Shown: piece by piece, positions 23,564 through 34,082 of the stretch | Numbering within the stretch: position 1 is the first letter of the stretch | Layout: the number at the start of each line of letters is the position of its first letter | The notes under the pieces: model-generated | What the model was told of the DNA's origin: nothing | The model's input: the letters and a program-made list of their open reading frames with translations, nothing else | Databases searched by the model: none | Made by a program: the position numbers and the translations under genes | DNA from: Anthoceros angustus | Taxonomy: Eukaryota; Streptophyta; Anthocerotopsida; Anthocerotales; Anthocerotaceae | Reading direction: 5' to 3' | NCBI GenBank assembly: GCA_010909165.1 | Contig: VJWM01000025.1 | Coordinates: forward strand, 434,001 to 498,000 | DNA length: 64,000 nucleotides

Positions 23564-24139
23564 AGCAGATATTTATGTAGTATCATCTCACAAGTTTTGC
23601 TACAATGTAGTATCATCTAAATCTTTTAAGTATTAAAATTTATTTTTTATATGTTGGGGACAGTTGGTGGTTTTAGGGTGAACAATGGCATGCCTAATCC
23701 CCTTGGCCTAGGGCCCTATCCTGGGTTCTTCCCCACTTCCTTATACCTCTTTCAATTTTTCAATTTTTTATATTATTTTACCAATATTATGATAAAATCA
23801 TTATTAATTAAGTATCTCTTAAAAAATTTCAATTTTTTTAATTATTAAAAAATATAGATTTTTAAAGTTTCAACTTTCTGCCTTACTTACAATCGTTACT
23901 AGTCAACTACTTCTTTTAACTTCCTACCTTATGTCACTAATACTGTTTCTTTGACACCAATAAAATAATCAGTTAAAACACGATCAAAATAATTCTGAAT
24001 TCAAGGTTGGTAAAAAGAATGTGGCACACTATAGGATTCAGAAACAGAAAACTCAGCAGCAACTACTAGGCAAAGCGCACTAACTAGGCAGAATAGCCTC
24101 CCCCTGGTCCTCCTGTCCAACTTCGCCGGTACTCGCCAG

Positions 24140-24300
24140 GTTGCTTGAACATTTGCATCCGTGAGAGAATGCCAGAGCTCACCCAAGGCTTTCACAACGG
24201 CCACAGCAGTTGGCTTGCCTCCGGCAGCCACTATCTTGGACTTCACCTGCTCTTGGTTCTGGTTGGAGAATCTGAGGTAGGACGAGACCCGCTACACACC
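24140..24300 (-). other. Possible HMG-box-like exon remnant
   Basis: Read on the minus strand, this segment gives Tyr-Leu-Arg-Phe-Ser-Asn, then about 16 residues later KPTAVAVVKALGELWHSLTD. The spacing resembles helices 1 and 2 of an HMG box (S-AY-x-FF ... LGE-x-W-x-x-LS). A tag acceptor-like site precedes it. No flanking exon with helix 3 was found, so it may be a relic or coincidence. 23564-24139 is otherwise AT-rich with nothing supportable. Confidence 0.3.
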
Positions 24301-24925
24301 ACCAGCCACCTTCCTCCCATCCTTGCTTTGAGCAGCTGGCAACGAGGCACCAATAGCCTCTGCTGTCCTCACATCCTCCACACAAATGTCAAATCTTTCC
24401 CTTCATCCACAGACTCCGCTGCTTCCTCCGCATCCCATGGCCGCTCCAGGCAAGGGAGACATGCTTCCTGCTAAGCCCAGGACAGTGAGTAACATGCAAT
24501 GCTGCTTCCAGCCTCTCCGAAGGCTAAATTTGAAACATTCGACCAGCTCACGTTTCCCTGTCAGACTCAGATCAGTGTGACAAAGAGCATCGGTACGTCT
24601 GTATCAGAACTCCCGGCATCTTGCTGAAACTGCTGCATTTCGGTCAGGAGGATGAAACACTATTCAGATGCTCGAAACGATGAAGAAGAAGGCAAGTCTT
24701 TAGGTGAGGATGTGGCACTGGAAGCAACTGATGCTGAAGCAGCATCAGCTCTGGACAATCTGAAGGAAGTTTGTGACAGAGCCACAACGTGGAAGCTTGA
24801 AAGTGGCCGAGGGAGAGCACAAGAACCAGTAAGGTTACAAAGGGGCACACCCATCAAAATTGGAAAACCTAATCATTCGTTGTGTCCGCCTCAGGAAAAA
24901 AACCCTCTTGTTTTTCATTGTAGGT

Positions 24926-26451
24926 CTACACCAGCAAGACTGCATTGATGCACCCATCATTCTCTGGATTGTTTGTAACTTGAGCATATTTGCCTACATA
25001 CAGGTACCTCGCATTAGATGTCACCAAAATTCTGGAATCGGCCAGCAAATCAAACTAAACTTGATCAGAGGCTCACCCCAAACAACTTTGCCGGCCGGTG
25101 TTACTAGGCCAAGCTCGCTGACGTTGACCTGCAAAAATAGTCATTACTTGCGTGAGGAATTGCATACATGTGCAAGATGCAGCAAACGTTCTGTTAACAA
25201 CAAACATACCTCAATCACTGTGCCCTTGGTTATCACTCCCATAGATGTGTACATGGGGCCATTGGGGTTCTTCTTCACACCAATGATCTCCAAGTTGAAG
25301 GTACACTTCAGCTCTGGGTGGGTGACATGGGCTTTGGTGAAACGGAGGCCCATAGGTCTAATAAAGCGCTCGTACTTCGGGGGTTTCCTTGTGAATCCAG
25401 GACCCACAAATGTCACCTTCGTCACCAATCGCTTCCACTGTTTTGCTGGATGGATACAAAGTATTTTAGAATGAATAATGAGAGATGGAATGTGGCCCCG
25501 CACACCCTACACTAATGATACCCAAAGAAAAGAAACTCACTTTTCCTTTTGCCGGAGCGAATAACACGAAACATCTCATCTTCAGCAATAGGTCGCACCT
25601 GCGGGGGGCATGAGATTGGGTCAGAACTCACACTTCAGGTACCTTTGCGCACTGTGTCCAAGAAACAAAAAGGTCACATTCTCCATGCAAACAAAAAACA
25701 GTGACTGTTTGCCCCATTACTGGCAACGCGTGGTCCACATATACCTTTGGAAGAGGAACGTCCCACTTGCCAGCCTTTTCTTTGCGCTTCTGCTTGATTG
25801 TGTTGCTAAGTACCTGTAGTAGAGTGGGACACAGATTAGACGTCTCCACCCTCGCTACTAGCTTTGAGGTCAAGACATTCAAGAGCAGGTAGATACTTTA
25901 GCTCGCGCAGTTTGTTCACGGTCGATAAGGTATGCTGGAATTGCCCCGTCCTGGACCTCATCATCAGCTCGGTGCCTATTTGCCCTCTCGCTGAGCATCG
26001 CCAGCCTGAGAAACCGCAAAGATACACATCAGCAGAAAGCCCCACACGGAACAAGAAAACATTAGGGCAGAGCTCCCAACACATACGTTTTTTTCATGGT
26101 GGCCTTCTCCTGGTACCGCTTCTTTGCAAACAGTTTACCCTTGATTCCGAGAGCCTGAATTCAACTCCAACAAATCAGTGGCCATGCAAAACACACCCAA
26201 GCAACTGCGCACAACAAAGTAAACTACAACAGACCTTCTGCGCAAAGGCTGCACGTTTGTGCACTTCCCGTGCATCTCTCTTGCGTTTCTTCTCAAAGTG
26301 ATCCAAGCGGTAGCCATACCGCTTGCGGTGCAACTCAATATGATCTCCCTGCGGCTGTGGAATCACAAACAACACAGGCCTCAGCTCACGTCAAACCAGC
26401 GCTGCCTTAAACCTACAGAACCGACAGCTGAAACCAACACTTCCGTACCAT
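24926..26451 (-). CDS. NSA2: NSA2/TINP1-type 60S ribosome biogenesis protein, nine exons, 260 aa
   Basis: NSA2 is a nucleolar factor needed for maturation of pre-60S ribosomal particles. Exons (descending): 26451-26449, 26354-26235, 26154-26087, 26005-25897, 25813-25745, 25598-25541, 25445-25210, 25128-25077, 24993-24926. All junctions are GT-AG, phases agree, and the total is 783 nt. The protein starts [17 protein letters not shown], contains [18 protein letters not shown] and [20 protein letters not shown], and ends GCINAVLLV, essentially identical to the eukaryotic family in sequence and length (260-261 aa). The oddity is exon 1, whose only coding content is the ATG; the intron follows directly. 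No damage is seen, so the gene should be functional. The upstream leader is GC-rich; the PIF element begins about 360 bp further on. Confidence 0.96.
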
Positions 26452-26809
26452 TGTGACGGAATTATCTCAGTCAGTCCGCAGGAGGATGTTCAAAGGGAAG
26501 GTGAGAGGTCCCAGCTGGAACTGGAGGGTAAGAACTCGTTCAAGACAACACGAGCCTTCCGCTGCCTACGTGCTGCCGTTATCCGGCTGCTAAAACAGCT
26601 CTGAGAAGAAGACCAGACCGATCCAACCGACGTGAGAGCGCCACTTCCCTCGGCTCAAAGGGGCTCGGCATATACATAGGGTACAGCATATACATAGGGC
26701 GTAATTTATACGTATCTTTCTGGTACTCAACGTACAAGAAAGATACTTATACTAGAAGTATACTTATACCGTCGGCTGCTTCTTTTTGGTTGGATTTCAA
26801 CTGCTCTTA

Positions 26810-26825
26810 GGTCGGGTTTACACTA
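26810..26825 (+). repeat. Left terminal inverted repeat of the PIF/Harbinger element
   Basis: GGTCGGGTTTACACTA, preceded by TTA. Pairs with 32185-32200. Confidence 0.8.
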
Positions 26826-27305
26826 GGGTGGTCATGACCAGGGTGTCATTTTGACCGAGTACTATCTCAGTCCCCGGGACCGCCTAGCCTGGCTACGCTC
26901 GGTCCCAGACCGAGGAGGGACCGTGCCTTTTTGCGAACCTTGGTCACTGAATATAATAATATTAAATAAATAATTTATAAATAATAATATAAAGATCATG
27001 ATCATGAGACCGCATATTGCCTCCATGATAAGATGGGTCCATGTGTCCATAATAAATATAAATCCTTGGATATAAAATTAAATAATTTACTAATTTTAAA
27101 CCGAACCTTTTATGAACCTTCGGTCCCCGAGGGTAATAGGGGATCTAGGGTGGGGACCGGGCTCCTGAAGAACCTCCGGTTCCATGTTTTTTTTAACACA
27201 TGCCGGGACCGGGACCGAGCTTGGGACAGCGTCAAAATGACACCTTGGTCATGACCACCTTGTCAGGGGTTGGAGAGCTGGGATTGGGTGTTGCCCGTAA
27301 ACCCC
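26810..27305. repeat. MITE-like hairpin sharing the left end of the PIF element
   Basis: Bases 26826-26856 (ggtggtcatgaccagggtg, then tcattttgac) recur inverted at about 27230-27260. The outer end at 27297-27305 reads gtaaacccc and is followed by TTA (27306-27308), mirroring the left TTA plus GGGTTTAC. This can be read as a 496-bp non-autonomous element with its own TTA duplication, nested at or substituted for the left end of the larger transposon. The interior is AT-rich with GGGACCG-rich arms. Confidence 0.6.
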
Positions 27306-27598
27306 TTATACACTACCCGGTCATGCCATGGTGACATGGCACGTTCTCTCACTTTAAAGCCTGCTTCGGGCCCAGGCATCGGTATCTTCTGTTATGTCGA
27401 CCCAAAACTTCTAAGCAATGGTATGTAGACATGTGGCATTCTTCAAGACTTTATTACGGTGAATATTTACCTCTTACGGTCCGTTTGGACACCCCGTTCA
27501 CCCTATTGACTCACTTTATTTTGTAGCGGGAAGCGCACCTTCTTCCACAAGTCGTGAACCTCATTTAGAAACCATTGCTTTGCTTAAGTGGGGCGGAC

Positions 27599-28877
27599 AT
27601 GGATCCGTTTCTGCGTCAGTCTTGTGAAAGTATGTTCTCGTACGTCAGTGGTGATTTCAGTGGTCAAGATCAGTGGCAAGGGAGCGGCTTCGCAGAAGGC
27701 TCACAAATAAGCGGCTTCTCGCAAGGCTCGCAAGTGAGCGGTTTTTCTTCTGCCAATAACTTTCCATAGCCATACACAGTGCCCATCCTTGGGGCATCAA
27801 CTGTTGGCAATTCCTTGCCACCTCTTGCTATGCGGGGGGTCGCTGGCCCCGTGATCCAAAGATCTCGATGGAGGCAATCAGCTCCATCAGGATGAAGATT
27901 GCGTGCAAATTGCACCTGTTCCCACCAAACGATGCCCGTCGTGGAGTGAAGAAGGAGCCAAATGTGAAGGCAGAAGCTGAACCTTCGACAGGCAGCAAGA
28001 GGGCAGATGCATGGAAAGAGTGTAAGGGTATTAAAGCCCAATGTACTTAGACTAATACACTTAGTCTAAGTTAGGTGTCAGTTAAGTATCATTAGTTTAG
28101 CTGAAGCTAATCACTAGGAAGCTTCTTGTGCTCCTTCCTAGTGGCTTCTTGTGGAGCTTCCTATGGAGCCCTGTTGGAGGGTATAAATACCCTCAGAGCC
28201 TCATCTCAATGTGAGAGAGTTACACTTGCCTCCTCCTCTCCTCTCCTCTTTCCACCATCATGGGCTGCCACACGATCCTTCAAAGAGCACCATGTGATAA
28301 ATCTCATCCATGTACGGGGTGGGATGCAGGCCGAATTTGACGTCACCAAAACAAGGTATCACACAGCCTCAAGCTCGCCTGACCATAAAATGCAACTTGT
28401 GGTCTTACAGTCTTCTCGGCCCCTTTAGGAATTGAAATTTGGAGCAAGGTGGCTGCAGCAATAGCTGCAACTTGCCATGATTTCGACAAGAATTCAGAGG
28501 CCTGTAGGCAAAAGTGGAAAATGATTTATAAGGATTACAAGGTGGACAAGGCTCACAATGCCATATCAGGCAACGACAGGTCTGAAAAATGTGCATGGTT
28601 TGAGATTGTTGACCTCTACATGCATAACTGTGCTCACGTTGTATGTGAGGCTCATATCTCTTCACACAAGAGGTCAAGTGCGGACAGTTCTTCGATGAGC
28701 GGAGTTAGCAATGAAGACATGGCCAAAGAGAGGAGGATTGGTCAAGATAATGCATCTGATGCTATCAGTCTCTTGAGTTCCATGTCCCAAAAATTGGAAG
28801 CCCTGGAGGAAAGGAAAGTGGCATTGTTAGAGAGTTTAGTGGCCACTCTGTCTACAAGATTGAAAAATCAGCCTTAG
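27599..28877 (+). pseudogene. Myb/trihelix-like DNA-binding protein of the PIF element, split by a solo LTR
   Basis: PIF/Harbinger elements encode a Myb-like partner needed for transposition. Here an N-terminal piece (MDPFLRQSCESMF..., from 27599) ends in a stop at 27767. A frame from 27868 carries a Lys-rich linker ending Asp-Ala-Trp-Lys-Glu. After the LTR (28021-28282) the same frame resumes with His-His-Val-Ile-Asn-Leu-Ile-His-Val-Arg-Gly, the rest of the first Myb helix. A one-base frame change near 28400 leads to IEIWSKVAAAIA, NSEACRQKWKMIYKDYK and a C-terminal heptad-like helix ending at 28877. The trihelix pattern of spaced Trp residues is clear. At least two frame breaks plus the LTR make it non-functional as shown; short introns could account for one break but not the LTR. 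Confidence 0.75.
28021..28282 (+). mobile_element. Solo LTR (262 bp) inserted in the Myb-like ORF
   Basis: It begins TGTAAGG and ends CCTTCA, so it has the TG...CA ends of an LTR. It is flanked on both sides by the 5-bp duplication AAGAG (28016-28020 and 28283-28287). It contains a TATA box (tataaata, about 28182) followed by a short pyrimidine-rich leader, as expected of U3/R. No internal retrotransposon sequence is present, so it is a solo LTR left by recombination. Strand is assigned from the TATA box. Confidence 0.85.
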
Positions 28878-29162
28878 TTCTACTTTTGTCTTACAGAGTT
28901 GAAAAATCAGCCTTATATAGAACAGGCTCTCTTGAGGTACACAAGCGGACTGAATGCTGATCACAGTTCTTCATCACAAGACTCTAAATCTGTGTCTTCC
29001 AAAAAAACTAGCCTAGTATTCTTTTGGTTTCTGGTTTCATACAGAGCTCTAGCGATGTTCTGGATTCGCTTCACTCCTGCTTCATATCCAGGCATCTCAA
29101 CTTCGTCTTCCTGTTCCTCTCCGTGTGCAGATTGAACCCTGTGGACATTCCCCCTACCATGA

Positions 29163-31030
29163 CGCACCCATTCAATTCATATAGAGTTTCTCGATGCTCT
29201 TGTGGCCTCCTCGTCATCATCCATATCATGAACACATGAATATGCCTCTTCGAGCCAAGCTTGATCGAATGCGTCCTTCTGGATGATGCACATGTTGTGT
29301 AGAATTAAACATGCCTCAACGACAATAGGGATGTTCTGCAGCTCCATGTCCAATCTTTTTAGCAGACACCTCCACCTTGCTTTCAAGATTCCAAATGCTC
29401 TTTCTGACCATCCTGGTGGAACTTTGAACAAAGTTCCAATGTTCCTGCTCTGGTGTCAGTCCGTCCTTAGACCCTCTATAAGGAGTGAACATGTAGAGCT
29501 GGGCCAATAGCCTCCTCTAGACAATAATGTCCGAGCTTGCCTGCATCACATTTTTGTCCAAGCTCAGATCTGGTGAACAGGTTCCAATCATTAAGACTGC
29601 CTGCCCATCCATAGTCGTAATCCCACGAGACAATTTGCGATCCACGGTTAATCAAGAAGTTGAGAGTAGAACCCTTCTCTATAGTAATCCCCTTGTTTCT
29701 GCGAGGAGCAATAATGGGGATGTGACTCCCATCGACTCCAACCATACGGGATACCTTGCAATTCAAGGAACTCTGCATATGCACCCATTCAATTCATATA
29801 GAGTTTCTCATCTTGTGGCCTCCTCGTCATCATCCATATCATGAACACATGAATATGCCTCTTGAGCCAAGCTTGATCGAATGCGTCCTTGGATGATGCA
29901 CATGTTGTGTAGAATTAAACATGCCTCAACGACAATAGGGATGTTCTGCTCCATGTCCAATCTTTTAGCATACCTCCACCTTGCTTTCAAGATTCCAAAT
30001 GCTCTTTCTACAGCCATCCTGGTGGAACTTTGAACAAAGTTCCAATGTTCCTGCTCTGGTGTCAGTCCGTCCTTAGACCCTCTATAAGGAGTGAACATGT
30101 AGAGCCTGGGCCAATAGCCTGCGTCTCCGACTAGACAATAATGTCCGAGCTTGCCTGCATCACATTTTTGTCCAAGCTCAGATCTGGTGAACAGGTTCCA
30201 ATCATTAAGACTGCCTGCCCATCCATAGTCGTAATCCTACACGAGACAATTTGCAGTCACGGTTAACTGAAGAAGTTGAGAGTAGAACCCTTCTCTGTTA
30301 TAGTAATCCCCCTTGTTTCTGCGAGGAGCAATAATGGGGATGTGACTCCCATCGACAGCTCCAACCACATACGGGATACCTTGCAATTCAAGGAACTCTG
30401 CATATGCACCCATTCAATTCATATAGAGTTTCTCATCTTGTGGCCTCCTCGTCATCATCCATATCATGAACACATGAATATGCTGCCTCTTCGAGCCAAG
30501 CTTGATCGAATGCGTCCTTCTGGATGATGCACATGTTGTGTAGAATTAAACATGCCTCAACGACAATAGGGATGTTCTGCAGCTCCATGTCCAATCTTTT
30601 TAGCAGACACCTCCACCTTGCTTTCAAGATTCCAAATGCTCTTTCTACAGCCATCCTGGTGGAACTTTGAACAAAGTTCCAATGTTCCTGCTCTGGTGTC
30701 AGTCCGTCCTTAGACCCTCTATAAGGAGTGAACATGTAGAGCCTGGGCCAATAGCCTGCGTCTCCGACTAGACAATAATGTCCGAGACGCATCACATTTT
30801 TGTCAAGCTCGGATCGTGAGCAGGTTCCAATCATTAAGGCGCCCATCCATAGTCGTAATCCCACGAGACAATTTGCGATCCACGGTTAAGCGAAGAAGTT
30901 GAGTAGAACCCTTCTCATTATAGTAATCCCCCTTGTTTGCGAGGAGCAATAATGGGGATGTGACTCCCATCGACGGCTCCAACCACATATGGGATACCTT
31001 GCAATTCAAGGAACTCTGCTGCATATGCAG
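29163..31030 (-). repeat. Three head-to-tail copies of the transposase 3' half
   Basis: Units begin at about 29165, 29782 and 30409 (acccattcaattcatatag) with periods of about 617 and 627 bp; the third continues into the full-length gene. Junctions fall where gcatatgcacccatt meets gcatatgcagccatt of the intact gene. The first two copies differ from the third mainly by loss of bases in short repeats (ttctgcagctcc versus ttctgctcc, ctgctgcat versus ctgcat). Confidence 0.85.
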
Positions 31031-31685
31031 CCATTTTGCTCTTTCCAGGCCACATGATGTAGGTATCGTGCAATTTGGAAACCAAGGCTCTGCAGAATTC
31101 CAAAGTAGCATTACAAACTGCAGTTGTGCTGTATCCATAGTAGTCGCTAAGAGTTTGAAGCGTGTCTCCAGTGGCCAGCCTCCTGAGAGCCATCGCAATT
31201 CTTGCGTCCACAGGAATGGCTTTCTGAAATGTGGTGTCTTGCCTGAACACCAAAGGGTCAATTTCAGCGCACAGATACTGGAAGGTGGCTTTGCTTACTC
31301 GACAACGCTCCTTGAACATCTCATTTGTGTAAGACCCAAGAAGTGATTGATCCGTAAACACTTGGTTTCGTTTCACACACCATGTTGATCGTCGTTTCTT
31401 TTTTCTCCCACTGGACTCGAACACTTCGCGATGCAAAGCCACTGCTGCAGCAGTTATGAATGTCCGGAGAGACGATGAGCAAATCTCAAGAGCACACAAC
31501 ACACCCAAAGCAAGTAAAATTTTCTCTCGACGGCCGTCATCTAACATTGCTAGATTTGTATCCTCGTTGTTGTCCCTCGCTATCATTGGAGGTACCTGCA
31601 GCATTGCTAGATTTGTGTCCTCACGGTTATCCAAGGCCATCACTGCAGGTACTTGTGAAGCCATCTCACTCTCATGCCCCTCCAT
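30433..31685 (-). pseudogene. PIF/Harbinger DDE transposase (HARBI1-like), frame-shifted
   Basis: The frame from ATG 31685 encodes an N-terminal helical region, then ALRRLATGDTLQTLSDYYGYS (helix-turn-helix-like) and VVGAVDGSHIPI with the first catalytic Asp, ending at 30918 after a frame change. Overlapping frames continue with NDWNLL (second Asp region), GDAGYWPRLYMFTPYRG and MAVERAFGILKARWR with the catalytic Glu, then LILHNMCI and an acidic end at 30433. The order matches the superfamily. Small deletions, such as missing bases around 30790-30840 and 30935, break the frame. The transposase normally cuts and joins element ends with the Myb-like partner. Confidence 0.85.
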
Positions 31686-31742
31686 GGTGTGGCGAGCTCA
31701 ATTGTCTTGTGAAGACCTTGTGCAAAGGCAACGTGCACAAAG

Positions 31743-31975
31743 GACAGTGAACGGGCGTGGAGTGACAAGCTTATAGAGGACAGTGAACGGGTGTGGAGTG
31801 ACAAGCTTGCGGCAATGCCCCTTTAAACGGGCGTGGAGTGACAAGCTTACAGAGGACAGTGAATGGGCATGGAGTGACAAGCTTATAGAGGACAGTGAAT
31901 GGGCGTGGAGTGACAAGCTTACAGAGGACAGTGAATGGGCGTGGAGTGACAAGCTTGCGGCAATGCCCCTCTAAA
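31743..31975 (+). repeat. 36-bp minisatellite upstream of the transposase
   Basis: Six units start gggcgtggagtgacaagctt or a one-base variant, at about 31754, 31790, 31829, 31865, 31901 and 31937. Four end agaggacagtgaa; two end gcggcaatgcccct and are a few bases longer. It lies in the 5' flank of the minus-strand transposase, between its ATG and the right terminus. Confidence 0.85.
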
Positions 31976-32184
31976 TATGGGGATTATGAAGAGTTTACCA
32001 TCGTGAACCATGTAACCTCATGATGTAAATAATTTATCTTGTACCATGAAGAGCGGAACGGGATGTTAGAAAATCAAGTTAACCGGTCAAGTGTACAAGC
32101 AAATGATAATCACATCCTTGTCACCATGTGTTAGATGCACAACCGGCCAGTGGTCAGTGCTTCGTGGCACTGACTGCCCGGTCA

Positions 32185-32200
32185 TAGTGTAAACCCGCCG
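32185..32200 (-). repeat. Right terminal inverted repeat of the PIF/Harbinger element
   Basis: Reverse complement reads CGGCGGGTTTACACTA, followed on + by TTA (32201-32203). 14 of 16 positions match the left end. Confidence 0.8.
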
Positions 32201-32611
32201 TTAGATTCCCAAAAACGCAAGCTTCCTTTCCAAGTTGTTGTCAGAATTGGTGGGATCAGCCCAAGGCAGACAGTGTCGGCAACATGGTCTTTCCTTTGCT
32301 CTCAGACCCTCTAGCTGCCTGATCATTTGTTGGAATAAACCGGTTGCATGTTGTTGCAGAAAAGGCCATTTCTGTAGCATGGCTGTCAAATGTTGGCACA
32401 AAGTTCCTATGTTTAGAGTCGCATCCATTAATTTGCCTGTTGCCTGTGTGGTTGACTCTTCAAGAGTGTGCAAGAAGGAAGTTGCACTAAGGCTTGCTGC
32501 TGCTACCCCAAGTGAGATAATTCTCCCACAAGGATAGGCGCCCAGGACGCGCGAGACACAGGGGAGCAGCCGCGCCATTAAAGCCGCAGTAGCAACCCCG
32601 ACATTTGACAT
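32201..32611 (-). other. 136-aa ORF of unknown function next to the PIF insertion
   Basis: An open frame with a helical central part (LEESTTQATGKLMDATL and a Leu/Gln-rich stretch) ends at a TAA formed by the target duplication itself. No family is recognised and the frame is short. It may be a fragment of an older element that extends to 33 kb. 32612-33480 otherwise shows nothing firm. Confidence 0.25.
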
Positions 32612-33479
32612 TGGAGGTGCTTCAGCAGCGCCCTAGCACTGGGCATTGGCGACAATTTGCAGCTACAGCGAAATCGTCACCTCTGACCCTTGTCTCTTGT
32701 GGATAGCCTCACCATTTTGGCATGAGACTTGTCCTAGTCCCATGCTCTTAGAGTGTAGTGCTTTTCTGCCTTCAATCTCTAACCAATGGCAGATCTGGGA
32801 GAAGGAGGGCATTGCCAGCAATTGGATCTGGCCTGAGAGCGGGGCACGCACTTACATCGAGCAAGGACACAGATCGTGAACAGATCCAGGTGTTTAGCCA
32901 CAGCCAGATCAGATCCCCTTTTGCTGGGACTAACCTACTGGACAGTGGTTTCAAGCTTTCGCGTCTTGGTTGGGACTGGATCTGCTAGACAGTAGTCCCA
33001 AGTCCTTGCGCCTTGGCATTCCCACAGCGCCAAGATCAGCTGTTTTAGGTGGGAATAAAGTGGGATTGCCTTGAGCATTGTCAGCATCTTGTTATCGGCT
33101 GTGTTGCTGGTGCTGAGTCTTGCTGGTTGGCTTGGTGCTTTTTCAATCACTGATGTGGGGCTGATCCCCTTTTCTTGTACGTGCTTTCATGGGGGATGCA
33201 CTATGAGGAGGAGGATACAAGCCCACGTTCACAACTCGCAACATTTCCGAGTCACCCCGAGCGCCTCTGACCTAGGAGGAGGAGGACAAGGTGACAACAA
33301 CGTTGGGTAGAGGAGGTGGAGGATAACATCAAGCCCGGGACACCACCCTCTACCCCAAGATCAGGGCAGTGACCGGCTGCCCAGATCAAGCGAGACCCGC
33401 CTCGCTGACCGAGCTTCCTTCATCGGGTGCGGGACAACCTTGATTCCGAAGGAGGAGGCCCGTCCATACTGGGGCGATC

Positions 33480-33850
33480 CCAAGTGCAGCTACGGGGCAG
33501 TCCCAAGCACGACCATCCTCGGGACAGTCCCAGGGACACCCATCCTCGGGACATTCCCAGGGGCACCCATACTGGGCAGTCCAGGCACCCATACCGGGAT
33601 CCTAGGCACCAGGGCACCCATACTGGGCTCCTGTGGGCACCCATGGATACTTGGGACAGTCTTAGGGGCACCTCCCAGGGGCACCCATACTCGGGACAAT
33701 CCCAGAGGCACCCATACTTGGGACAGTCCCAGGGGCACCTATACTCGGGATAGTCCCAGGGGCACCCTTACTTGGGACAATCCCAAGTGCAGCTACAGTT
33801 GGAACAGTCCCAGGCTCAACCATAGTCGGAATACTCGGGACAGTCCCAAC
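33480..33850 (+). repeat. GC-rich minisatellite of about 26-30 bp units
   Basis: Variants of ggcacccatactcgggac plus agtcccagg are repeated about twelve times. The core gggacagtccc is itself an inverted repeat. The array yields long open frames on both strands with Pro/Gly/Thr/Arg repeats (for example 33440-34078); these are by-products of the repeat rather than genes. Confidence 0.85.
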
Positions 33851-34082
33851 TCCAACTCCACTTGGACCAGGATCTATCCGAGGATTCAGACGCTATGGAG
33901 GGAGGAGGGACCTCTTATAAGCAAGAGCGCTTTTTCAGGAAGGCCAGGTGCACAATCATTACGGGACCTTAAGCTGTTTGTCAAGAGCATGATTAGCCGA
34001 GTGAAGTTCAAGCATGGAACGGTGTACAATCATTGGTACATGTTTGAGAAGTTGTCCAGCTACTTGACGTACAGATGAAACG

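Larger units (their letters stand above)
26810..32200. mobile_element. PIF/Harbinger DNA transposon with terminal inverted repeats and TTA target duplication
   Basis: The left terminus (26810-26825) and the right terminus (32185-32200, reverse complemented) match at 14 of 16 bases, sharing CGGGTTTACACTA. Each is flanked by TTA (26807-26809 and 32201-32203), the TWA target duplication of this superfamily. Inside are the two genes expected of PIF/Harbinger: a Myb/trihelix-like ORF on + (27.6-28.9 kb) and a DDE transposase on - (to 31685). The element is damaged: a solo LTR splits the first gene, the transposase 3' half is triplicated, and the left end is shared with a hairpin element. It is probably not autonomous in this form. 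Confidence 0.85.

Noticed and set aside
24652-24948. Acidic ORF on + near the NSA2 3' end (DARNDEEEGKSLGEDVALEA)
   Set aside because: The composition looks coding, but no family match, no clear exon partners and overlap with the last NSA2 exon. Not enough to call a gene.
31698-31975. Regular direct repeats resembling a CRISPR array
   Set aside because: Units are contiguous with no unique spacers, and the host is a plant nucleus; this is a minisatellite.
32201-32203. Transposon insertion truncating the 136-aa ORF
   Set aside because: The stop TAA is the target TTA itself read on the minus strand, so it would exist without the insertion.
33440-34078. 212-codon ORF rich in Gly/Pro/Thr
   Set aside because: It arises from the 26-30 bp minisatellite, which is open in several frames on both strands.
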